Below, in pieces: positions 51,093 to 58,472 of a stretch of 64,000 nt of DNA. Numbering within the stretch: the stretch's first letter is position 1; every line of letters starts with the position of its first letter. A program made the translations under genes and the position numbers. The notes below the pieces were generated by a model. That model was not told the origin of the DNA and made no database searches. It saw nothing but the letters and a program-made list of their open reading frames with translations. The DNA comes from JBJXGV01 sp046160485 (lineage in GTDB: Bacteria > Orphanbacterota > Orphanbacteria > JBJXGV01): assembly GCA_046160485.1 (NCBI GenBank), contig JBJXGV010000073.1, positions 1 to 64,000 on the forward strand, given 5' to 3'.

Positions 51093-51917
51093 TTATCCGC
51101 TCGATCCGTTCCCACCTTCTCGTCCCCCCTTCGGTTCGAGACGTGTCGGAGCGCTTGGCCCCTCGAAAAACTCGGCGAACTCCTCCTGGGTGAGACCGAG
51201 TTCACGCCGGTACGTCTCTTCCCGCGACAGGACCCGCTCCTGCCCTGCGTACCTCACAAATTGTGAGTGTCTGTCGTGTGTACCTCCTGTGGTTGTGTTC
51301 CGTGAGAACACTCGCTCCGCTGGTTGGACCGACAAGCCGAGGGAAGAGATCTCCTCCGGCAAATGCTCCGAGGTAGGGATGGGAATTGGCGCAGGGTGTT
51401 CGACGCGCGTTGGCGCGGATGGCGGCGTTGCGTGCGGCGCGAGTTCGGCGCGCGAGGACAACACGACCGCTGTCCGCCCGTCGCGCGTGCTGACGATGCG
51501 CGCGCAGATAATTTCCACCGCGACCGCATTGCGATACGCGTGAAACTCGTGGCCTTGCGCGTTGATCGATTTCGCGCGATCGCTCTGGACGACGCCGAGC
51601 GCACGAATCGGCTCTTCCCAATTCACGTTCCAGAGTTGATACATGCGCCGCACGATCGGGAGATTCTCCGAGAACCACTGGACGTGCGCCGCAAGACGAG
51701 TGACGACGTCGTCGGGGGCCGCGCCTTCGACGTCCGCGATCACCAGCCGCCGCCGAACGTCGAGCGCGATCCAGTCCACGGTGCCCGCATTCGCGATCGG
51801 AAGTTCCGAGTCGATGATCGAGAGCGCCGGCTCGACGGCGTCGCCCCGCCCCTTGAGCGTCGCTCGTAGATCGATCGCTCCGGGCGATTCGAAGAAAACG
51901 TCTATGGTCGGTGTCAT
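51093..51917 (-). CDS. Unknown protein, possible degenerate PD-(D/E)XK nuclease fold
   Basis: A 274-aa soluble protein. An N-terminal half resembles the NucS/DUF91-like layout (GTVDWIALDVRRRLVIADVEG then a helix with HVQWFSENL), but the catalytic E-x-K is replaced by D-V-E, so nuclease activity is doubtful. The middle is Pro-rich (PPSAPTRVEHPAPIPIP), and the C-terminus has a helix with REETYRRELGLTQEEFAEF and a Gly-rich tail. No firm family. Third gene of the two-ATPase cassette, 9 nt after the MinD-like gene. Confidence 0.5.
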   Translation of the reverse strand: MTPTIDVFFESPGAIDLRATLKGRGDAVEPALSIIDSELPIANAGTVDWIALDVRRRLVIADVEGAAPDDVVTRLAAHVQWFSENLPIVRRMYQLWNVNWEEPIRALGVVQSDRAKSINAQGHEFHAYRNAVAVEIICARIVSTRDGRTAVVLSSRAELAPHATPPSAPTRVEHPAPIPIPTSEHLPEEISSLGLSVQPAERVFSRNTTTGGTHDRHSQFVRYAGQERVLSREETYRRELGLTQEEFAEFFEGPSAPTRLEPKGGREGGNGSSG

Positions 51918-51926
51918 CCTGTGGCC

Positions 51927-52751
51927 CTATCCGCTGGTCGTCGTCTGGCGCGACCAAACTGCGTCGAAGTAGGAGTATGGCGGGCGCCCCGCTGCTGTCG
52001 GACGCGTCGCGAGCATGCGCGCGATGCGCGAGAAGACCGGATCATTTGCGTGTGTGTCGATTTCGGCCGCCGGTGTTTCCGGCGGCGTGAACGTCGCGAG
52101 CCCGCCGTACGAGCGGACCTGTCGCCCAAGGTAGCGCACGCAGACATCGGAGACTCTGTGGAACGCCTCCTGCGCCTCCGCGGGCCGCGCCGCTCGGTTG
52201 ACGAGAATCCGGATGCGGGCATCGGGAAGCGCCGAGTGAATTTCTTTCACGCACGAGTAGCCCTCCGCGGCACCTTCGCGCCCCGGCAAGACGACGACCA
52301 GATACTCCTCGGCCGAGAGCGCATACGGGTCGCTGGTCGAGATCAGCGAGATGGGGCCGTCAAGAATGAGCGCTCCCGTGTCCGCCCACGATTGCGTGAG
52401 CTCATCGAACGACGTGCGGTCGGACGGATGCGGGATGGGAAGCCCGTACTCCGCGTTGCGGCGCGGCACGATCACTCCGGCGCCGACCTGCCATTCATGG
52501 GCGACACAACCGAGTTGGCGGCAGGCGTGGGCGACGCGGGCCGCGATGAATGTCTTCCCGCTGCCGGGGCGGAACGCGGTGATGAAGAGCGTGCGCGGGC
52601 GTTGCGGGAGTGGCGCTGGCTTCGAGTTGCGCACCGAGAAAAGCGAGTCGCGTTCAGGCGCCGGCGCGGGGTCCACCGCGGCTGGACCCGAGAAGAAGAG
52701 CGGGCTAAAGTCGGCGATCGATCGCCCGGGCTTCCTTGTGTCTCTATCCAT
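51927..52751 (-). CDS. MinD/ParA-like P-loop ATPase, divergent
   Basis: A 274-aa protein: a Pro-rich N-terminus of about 60 residues, then a P-loop TLFITAFRPGSGKTFIAARVA (Walker A PGSGKT), HEWQVGAG, LVVVLPGREGAAEGY and ILVNRAAR, as in SIMIBI-class NTPases. It lacks the deviant Walker Lys of classical ParA (here F-R-P-G-S-G-K-T). Its ATG overlaps the parA stop by 8 nt, so it is translationally coupled. Likely partner of the upstream ParA. Confidence 0.7.
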   Translation of the reverse strand: MDRDTRKPGRSIADFSPLFFSGPAAVDPAPAPERDSLFSVRNSKPAPLPQRPRTLFITAFRPGSGKTFIAARVAHACRQLGCVAHEWQVGAGVIVPRRNAEYGLPIPHPSDRTSFDELTQSWADTGALILDGPISLISTSDPYALSAEEYLVVVLPGREGAAEGYSCVKEIHSALPDARIRILVNRAARPAEAQEAFHRVSDVCVRYLGRQVRSYGGLATFTPPETPAAEIDTHANDPVFSRIARMLATRPTAAGRPPYSYFDAVWSRQTTTSG

Positions 52752-53601
52752 GACGCCGCGCTCCCGACGAGGCGATCGTTTCCAATGTAATGCCGCGGCG
52801 CGCGACCACTCCGCGCGACGCGATCCGGCGCGCCGGGCGTCGGAAGCGTTCCTCGAGTGCGATCTCGTCTGCGAAGGCGGCGAAGTCGGCGGCGCCGCGT
52901 GAGTGTGGCGCGTACTCGAAGATCGTTTGTCCGCGCTGGAACGCCTCCCGGAGTTTGACATTGACACGTATCGCGGTCGCATACATCTTCGCGCCGAATC
53001 GTTGCCGCAACTCAGCGAAAACCTCGCTCGCGAAACGGGTCCGTTGGTCGAACATCGAACACAGCGCGCGAACCTCCAATGGGCGGTGAGTCTCGTGCCG
53101 CACCATGTCGATCATCTCCGAAAGCTGTTCCAGTCCCGGGAGGGCGAACGGCGAAGAGTCGACCGGAACGACGGCCGCGTCGGCGGCCGCGAGTGCGTTG
53201 ATGGTCATAAGCCCGCCGGCCGAGGGACAATCGATGACGGCGAAGTCGTAGCGCGGAGCGACACGGGCGAGCTTATCGCGCAATCGACTCTCGCGTGCCG
53301 GGGCACCGTACAGCGCGAACTCAGCTGCACGCAAGATGACAATGCCCGGCGCGAAATCGAGATTTTTGGAATGCGTGCGAATGATGTCGTCGAGCGGTAC
53401 GAACGAATCGATGAGCACATCGTAGATGCTCTTTTCGGAGCCGTCGTCGACAAAGCCGAGAGCGAGCGAAGCGTGAGCGAGCGGGTCGATATCGACGAGC
53501 AGCGATCTCCGGCCGCGAGCGGCCAACGCGGCCGCCAAATTCACGGCCGCCGTAGTCTTACCGCATCCGCCCTTCTGGTTGACGATCGCGATCGTCTTCA
53601 C
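52744..53601 (-). CDS. ParA/Soj-family ATPase
   Basis: A 285-aa P-loop ATPase with the deviant Walker A KGGCGKTTAAVNLA, VDIDPLAHASLALGF (Walker A'), FAVIDCPSAGGL (Walker B) and a C-terminal VRHETHRPLEVRALC region. No ParB homologue or parS sites are adjacent, so the cargo is not DNA by context alone. Start GTG 53601. It leads a four-gene minus-strand cassette. A terminator-like hairpin lies 105-150 nt upstream. Confidence 0.85.
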   Translation of the reverse strand: MKTIAIVNQKGGCGKTTAAVNLAAALAARGRRSLLVDIDPLAHASLALGFVDDGSEKSIYDVLIDSFVPLDDIIRTHSKNLDFAPGIVILRAAEFALYGAPARESRLRDKLARVAPRYDFAVIDCPSAGGLMTINALAAADAAVVPVDSSPFALPGLEQLSEMIDMVRHETHRPLEVRALCSMFDQRTRFASEVFAELRQRFGAKMYATAIRVNVKLREAFQRGQTIFEYAPHSRGAADFAAFADEIALEERFRRPARRIASRGVVARRGITLETIASSGARRHG

Positions 53602-53921
53602 GGGCTTGCCTCATTCCCCAGTCGCTGCCGGGGATGGAGTTTCGCGGTGCCGATGTCCGGCGAGATTCCTGCGCGCTCTGCCTCTATTCGTCTCCGATGG
53701 CGGCTAGCAAAAAAGAAAACGAGACCTGCGCGGCTTTCGTGCCGGGGTCTCGCTGGATGCTCGAACTCAAAGTTGTCGTCCCCGGGGTCGCGGCTCCGCA
53801 TCGCCGCTGCCCACTCCGCCCCTGCGCTCGAGACGACATCGCCGAGATATGTGCGTCGTATCCGAGGCGCCCAGATGGAGATGTAGTGAAACAGCTCGCA
53901 CGGTAGAAAGGGGCCAGATTC
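53602..53921. other. Intergenic region between parA-like and bshB1 genes
   Basis: 320 bp with no supported gene. It contains a minus-strand terminator at 53709-53752 and the bshB1 ribosome-binding site AAAGGGG near its right end. No clear promoter for the minus strand is visible between them. Confidence 0.6.
53709..53752 (-). terminator. Minus-strand intrinsic terminator in the parA-like leader
   Basis: Outer stem CGAGACC/GGTCTCG (53752-53746 with 53726-53720), inner CGGC/GCCG, then TTTTCTTTTTT on the minus strand. No minus-strand gene ends just upstream, so it either ends a short RNA or attenuates the parA-like operon. Confidence 0.7.
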
Positions 53922-54653
53922 TTGTCAACAAGAAAATCGAGTTACGGCATTGATTTGCTCGCGTTCGGCGCACACCCGGATGACGTTGAACTGACCGCGG
54001 GCGGGACTTTGGCGAAGGCGGTCCGCCAGGGCTACGCGGTCGGGATCGTCGATGCCACGCGAGGCGAGCTCGGTACGCGCGGATCCGTCGCGGTCCGCGC
54101 ACGCGAAGCAGCGAGGGCCGCTAGGTCGCTCGGCGTGAGAGTGCGAGAGAACTTAGGACTTCCCGACGGGCATCTTTCCGCTGCCCCCGATGGACTGAAG
54201 CGGGTCGTCGAAGTGCTGCGCACCCTCCGCCCGCGCGTGGTCATCGCCCCGTATTGGGAGAGTCGTCATCCCGACCACCGCGCACTTTCAAACCTTGTTC
54301 GGGATGCATGCTTCTTCGCCGGGGTCAAACGCTGGCCTGCGCGAGGTCTCGCCGCCCGTCCGGCGAAACTCATATTCGCAATCGCGTATACCGGCGCGGC
54401 TCCGAGCTTCTACGTCGACGTCTCCCGGGACTTCTCTAGGAAGCTAAATGCAATTCGCGCATATCGATCTCAAGTTGTCGGTCAAGACCGCCTCGGGGAT
54501 GTCTTTCCGTCTGGCCGACCGCTGTTAAATGCCATAACTGTGATTCACGCCGGCTACGGCGCGTCGGCTCAGGTGGAGTACGCCGAACCGTTCTGGATGC
54601 GCGAGGCGATGCGAGTCGACGACGTGACCCGTCTTCCGCTCATCTCGATGTGA
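53922..54653 (+). CDS. bshB1: BshB1-like bacillithiol deacetylase (PIG-L family)
   Basis: A 243-aa zinc-dependent LmbE/PIG-L deacetylase. Metal motif HPDD (His18-Asp21), LAFGAHPDDVELTAGGTLAK, the subfamily-specific DATRGELGTRGSVAVRAREA and RENLGLPDGHL, and the third ligand in SRHPDHRAL. These strongly resemble BshB1, which removes acetyl from GlcNAc-malate in bacillithiol synthesis. Length is typical (about 240). TTG start preceded by AAAGGGG. It is coupled by a 4-nt overlap to a small SH3-domain gene. No bshA or bshC in the window. Confidence 0.82.
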   Translation: MSTRKSSYGIDLLAFGAHPDDVELTAGGTLAKAVRQGYAVGIVDATRGELGTRGSVAVRAREAARAARSLGVRVRENLGLPDGHLSAAPDGLKRVVEVLRTLRPRVVIAPYWESRHPDHRALSNLVRDACFFAGVKRWPARGLAARPAKLIFAIAYTGAAPSFYVDVSRDFSRKLNAIRAYRSQVVGQDRLGDVFPSGRPLLNAITVIHAGYGASAQVEYAEPFWMREAMRVDDVTRLPLISM

Positions 54654-54970
54654 GGCGGGAACTGAACGCAAAGCGGCGACGGACGCCGCCGTGGGGCGCG
54701 TCCGCGACGGCGAGCCTCTTGCTGGCCGCCGAATCCGCCGATCATCGGAGCGTCATGCTTCCGCGCGCCTATCAGCTTCCGAGCATCAATCTTTGGAGCG
54801 AGCCGGCTCGTCCGGAAACCGGGGCGACGATCGTCGCCGCAGTGCCGCGGGGAACGCCCGTCGAGATCCTCGAAGAGATCGCGGGTGGATGGATCCGCGT
54901 GCGTGCTGTCGTCGCGTCAGGGATACGCGAGGGTTGGGTGCACCGGACGTTTCTGAGTCGCGGCTGGTAG
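54650..54970 (+). CDS. Small protein with an SH3-like (bacterial SH3b) domain
   Basis: A 106-aa protein with a short N-terminal lead (RRELNAKRRRTPPWG) and a SH3b core of about 60 residues (LPSINLWSEPARPETGATI, VPRGTPVEILEEIAGGWIRV, REGWVHRTFLS). SH3b modules often bind peptidoglycan or cell wall, yet no signal peptide is present. GTG start overlaps the bshB1 stop (GTGA). Function not evident from the pair. Confidence 0.65.
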   Translation: MRRELNAKRRRTPPWGASATASLLLAAESADHRSVMLPRAYQLPSINLWSEPARPETGATIVAAVPRGTPVEILEEIAGGWIRVRAVVASGIREGWVHRTFLSRGW

Positions 54971-55016
54971 TCGCGGCTGCGCGCGGTCGAAGCTGTGCGC
55001 GAACCTTCGCGGCGGA

Positions 55017-55802
55017 TCAAGAGTCGCTGGCTGGCTTGACCGGATCGAGCGGGAAGCGGAACTCGGGATCCGCGGCTGACAGTTCGGCGGCAACCTGGCG
55101 TAGCTTCGACTCGTACGCCTTTTCGTCGCCGGAGCCGAGCGAGCGCTTCCATGCGTTGTAGTGATCGAGAAACTCATCGCGCCGCTGACGAAGGTTTTCC
55201 TCCCGCGCGAGCCCTTCGATGTCGCGACTGATGTGGAAGATTTCGCCAGGCGAGAGTTCCTTTCGGATGTTGAGGTACTCGCCGCGCATGTAAGAAAGAA
55301 TCGAGAGGTACTTTTCGTAGCCCTCGGAGAGCTTCATCAGAACATCCGCCAATGCCCGCCGGTCCTCGCGCATCTGGCGTGTCAGCGCGCCGGCGATTTG
55401 GTAGTACGCCTTGCCGCGTAGGACGGCATCGCGGCCGCGCGAGTCCATCGTCGACAACGCAGTCCGCGGAGCGTCGAAGATTCCTTGCGAAAGAAGCAGA
55501 TAGTCCGCGTTCACCTTGTACGTGATGAATTTCACGTAGTGATCGCGCGTGTACTGCAGCCGTTCGTAGATGTCGCTTTCGTATGCGGAGACGTACTGGT
55601 TCATCCAGCTGTGGTATTTCGCGTCGACGAGTGACGAGAGGAGCAACGCGAGATAGACGTTGACGTCTTCGTCGTAGACGTCGGCGTTCGATTCGAGGCC
55701 GGTCGCGATCCGCGAGTTGAGGAGCGAGTCCATGACGAATGAAACGACGGGCTCGGCGTCGCCCTGCTGCTTCGTCGTATTCACGAACCGCTTGATTTCC
55801 AT
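55017..55802 (-). CDS. Hypothetical helical protein
   Basis: A 261-aa soluble, mostly alpha-helical protein without signal peptide or recognised motif. The centre has heptad-like Tyr/Leu-rich helices (SEGYEKYLSILSYMRGEYL, RQRRDEFLDHYNAWKRSL) that could form a bundle or coiled coil. GGAGG stands 6 nt before the ATG. It converges on the bshB1/SH3 pair and is probably monocistronic. I cannot assign a function. Confidence 0.7.
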   Translation of the reverse strand: MEIKRFVNTTKQQGDAEPVVSFVMDSLLNSRIATGLESNADVYDEDVNVYLALLLSSLVDAKYHSWMNQYVSAYESDIYERLQYTRDHYVKFITYKVNADYLLLSQGIFDAPRTALSTMDSRGRDAVLRGKAYYQIAGALTRQMREDRRALADVLMKLSEGYEKYLSILSYMRGEYLNIRKELSPGEIFHISRDIEGLAREENLRQRRDEFLDHYNAWKRSLGSGDEKAYESKLRQVAAELSAADPEFRFPLDPVKPASDS

Positions 55803-56450
55803 TTGCTGCCTCCGAGGGCGATCGTGCGCTGCAAATGATCAGGCAATCGAAGTGCCAACCGTTAGCGACGCGTTTTGTGCGAAATCGCGCGGATCTTAGC
55901 AAGATGTTCCTCTCATCTCGCGTCGGGCGGATTTGAATTCGGGCAATGTGCGACGACCGTTCTCGTGCGGCGCGGTCCCGAACTGCAAAGAGCGGATTCC
56001 GGCTGTTCGTGCTCCAGTCGACTTCTGTTGGCTGGGGCGCGCGGGGCGTCGGCTTCGTCGAACGCGAATTCGCGCTGAACCTACGACGTGCCACCGCGCT
56101 ACGCGCGATATACGCGCGCATGCAAGCCGCCGATCCCGGCACACCGATTGCCATCGACCCATCGCGCAGGCGACCCATTCGTAGGAATCATCAATGGGAA
56201 GGTCGGGGTCGCAGCGTCGGGGGAGGCCGCGCGAGGCTCGGTAGTTGGCATCGCTCTGGGATGCGCGCTCAGGTGAGGGAGCATGTCGTCTCGATCGAGC
56301 GAGAGCCGGGTCATGGGCCTCCCCTCGGACGAAGCCGGGAGAACTCTGAGGTTCGAGATCGACGGGGGTCGGTCGTTGGGTGGGGTGGTGTGGTGCGAGT
56401 TCCCGGCTTCGCCCGAGGCAACAAACCCGCGCGCTGCGGCGTGCGCGACG
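55803..56450. other. Gene-poor region with a decayed oxidoreductase
   Basis: 648 bp without an intact gene. It contains the pseudogene described separately (about 55946-56276, plus strand). The remainder after 56277 has only random open frames. I see no promoter or terminator I can support. Confidence 0.5.
55946..56276 (+). pseudogene. Decayed FAD-dependent oxidoreductase fragment
   Basis: Two plus-strand frames together resemble the C-terminus of a DadA-like FAD oxidoreductase: LNLRRATALRAIYARM...PGTPIAID in one frame to about 56157, then DPFVGIINGKVGVAASGEAA in the next frame until a TGA at 56274. A small indel near 56158 breaks the gene. The preceding N-terminal part is unrecognisable. 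Confidence 0.4.
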
Positions 56451-57197
56451 CTAGTCGTGCGTTCCGAGGAAAACGCGAAGGTCTGCGAGTAGCTCCGGGG
56501 CCGACGCGTAGCTCGTGAGCTTTCCGCGGCGAACGAGCGAGAGTCTGCCTGTTTCCTCGGAGACGACGATCACGACCGCGTCGGTTTCTTCCGTGATGCC
56601 CAGCGCGGCGCGATGCCGTGTTCCGAGCGTGCGTGCGACAGTCTCCGATTGCGAAAGGGGGAGAATGCAGCCGGCGGCTACGATTCGATCCTCGATGATG
56701 ATGGCGGCGCCGTCGTGCAGTGGCCCCTTCGGCAGAAAGATGCTCTGGATCATTTCCGCGGTCACCAATGCCTCGATTCGCGTGCCGGTCTCGATGTAAT
56801 TGCGCAACGCGGCGGATCGTTGCAGCACGATTAGAGCGCCGATTCGTCTCGCCGAGAACTCTTGGGTCGCTCGCATGATCTCCGGCAGCGTTTCACGCCT
56901 TGGGATTCTGAAAAACTTGCGGTAGAGAGGGCTCTGGCCCGCCTGCGACAAAAACCGGCGAAGCTCTGGCTGGAAGATGACGACGAACGCGACGATCCAC
57001 ACGGTTTGAAGGCCAGAAAAGAGCCAATTAAGAGCATTGAGTTGCAGGGCGCGCGAGATCACCGACAACACGAAGATGACGGCGAGCCCGATAAACATCT
57101 GAAACGCTCGTGTCCCTTTGACCATGACGAGGAGCTTGTAGAAGACGAACGCGACGATCGCAATGTCGAGCGCGTCAAGGAGCCAGAGATACGACAT
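56451..57197 (-). CDS. cdaA: Diadenylate cyclase CdaA
   Basis: A 248-aa membrane-anchored DAC enzyme. Three TM helices (about 10-78), then the DAC domain with DGA (162-164) in PKGPLHDGAAII and RHR (194-196) in LGTRHRAALG. It makes c-di-AMP from two ATP. Length is close to typical CdaA (about 270). It starts 1 nt overlapping the folP stop and ends the tilS-hpt-ftsH-folP-cdaA run. The usual partners cdaR and glmM are absent. Confidence 0.92.
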   Translation of the reverse strand: MSYLWLLDALDIAIVAFVFYKLLVMVKGTRAFQMFIGLAVIFVLSVISRALQLNALNWLFSGLQTVWIVAFVVIFQPELRRFLSQAGQSPLYRKFFRIPRRETLPEIMRATQEFSARRIGALIVLQRSAALRNYIETGTRIEALVTAEMIQSIFLPKGPLHDGAAIIIEDRIVAAGCILPLSQSETVARTLGTRHRAALGITEETDAVVIVVSEETGRLSLVRRGKLTSYASAPELLADLRVFLGTHD

Positions 57198-58423
57198 CAG
57201 TCGCCCGTCTTAGGATCGGGGTTCGCCCCGAAGATGGCGTCGAGCGTGTCGAGAAACCGCCGCGTTTCCGCGACGTCGTGCACGCGAATCATCGATGCGC
57301 CGCCGAGGCGTGCGGCCTCCGCGGCGGCGAGCGAACCCTCGAGACGTTCGGTCACGCCGCGGCCTAGAATCGTTCCGAGGAAACTCTTGCGAGACGCGCC
57401 GACAAGCACCGGAAGCCCCAAGCTCGAGATCTCGCGGAGCCGTCGAAGAATCTCGAGGTTGTCTTCGAACGACTTCCCGAATCCGATTCCTGGGTCGATC
57501 CAGATCGAGTCGCGTTTCGCGCCGGTGCTCACCGCGAACATCGCACTCTCGATCAACTCTGCTGCGACCTCCGCCATGACGTCATGATAGTGCGGATTCG
57601 ACTGCATTGTCTTGGGGGTTCCACGGATGTGTGAAATGACGATCGGTGCGGCGGCGTCCGCGGCGACCTTCGCGATCCTCGGATCGCTGCGAAGCCCAGA
57701 GATGTCGTTGATGATATCCGCCCCGGCGTCGAGCGCTCGCTCGGCGACGACGGCTTTCGTTGTGTCGATCGAGATTGGCCTCGGAAAGTCTGCGCCAAGG
57801 CCTCGGATGACGGGCAGCACCCGATCGAGTTCCGTTTCGACGGGAACAGGCGCGGAGCCGGGGCGCGTCGATTCTCCGCCGATGTCGATCACGTCGGCGC
57901 CCGTCTCGGCGAGGCGCCAAGCACGACGGATGGCGCTTTCAGGCGTGACGTGCTCGCCCCCGTCCGAGAATGAATCGGGCGTGACGTTGAGAATGCCCAT
58001 GATGAGGGGGCGAGAAGAGAGCGCCAGGGACTTGCGGCGGCAAGCGAGGATTCGCGGTACCGGGGGTCCGGATGCGGCGCGCCGCATGAACGGCGCTGCC
58101 GTCTCGCGAAGGTTCGGGTACTCGTCGAGCAGGGAAAGGACATCGTCTATCGATCCGCCGAAATAACACGTCACGGGGCGTGAGTCCGCCGATGGCTTCT
58201 CGGGTGCTTCGACCGGCGAGTGGAGAACCGCGGGCCGGCGTGTAGACGCTGCGATTGCGAGCGCGATTGCCGGTGTCAGCCCACTCAAAGCGAACAGTTG
58301 TCGCGAGGAGTTCGAGGCGAGTTCGAGGAGCGAGCCTGGCGGGACGCGATTGCGCGCCGCTTCCCGCGCGGCATCGATGGGAAGCGGCAGCGCAATGGCA
58401 CGAAGCAGCTCGCGAGCGCTCAA
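57197..58423 (-). CDS. folP: Dihydropteroate synthase with N-terminal extension
   Basis: A 408-aa protein. The DHPS barrel starts near 138 (LIMGILNVTPDSFSDGG, DIGGESTRPGS, SIDTTKAVVAERAL, NDISGLR, DPGIGFGKS, GASRKSFLG). It condenses 6-hydroxymethyl-dihydropterin diphosphate with p-aminobenzoate. About 135 extra N-terminal residues, relative to E. coli FolP (282 aa), have no known domain. The HMRGTPKTMQ loop reads HIRGTPKTMQ. It lies 49 nt after ftsH and overlaps cdaA. Confidence 0.93.
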   Translation of the reverse strand: MSARELLRAIALPLPIDAAREAARNRVPPGSLLELASNSSRQLFALSGLTPAIALAIAASTRRPAVLHSPVEAPEKPSADSRPVTCYFGGSIDDVLSLLDEYPNLRETAAPFMRRAASGPPVPRILACRRKSLALSSRPLIMGILNVTPDSFSDGGEHVTPESAIRRAWRLAETGADVIDIGGESTRPGSAPVPVETELDRVLPVIRGLGADFPRPISIDTTKAVVAERALDAGADIINDISGLRSDPRIAKVAADAAAPIVISHIRGTPKTMQSNPHYHDVMAEVAAELIESAMFAVSTGAKRDSIWIDPGIGFGKSFEDNLEILRRLREISSLGLPVLVGASRKSFLGTILGRGVTERLEGSLAAAEAARLGGASMIRVHDVAETRRFLDTLDAIFGANPDPKTGD

Positions 58424-58472
58424 GCCCGGCGCTCTCGCGAGTAACGCCGGCGCCAGCCCAACGGATAGTCTC

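Noticed and set aside
56274..56276. A second in-frame TGA as possible selenocysteine
   Set aside because: It lies in a decayed fragment, with no GGUCU loop or hairpin at the required distance.
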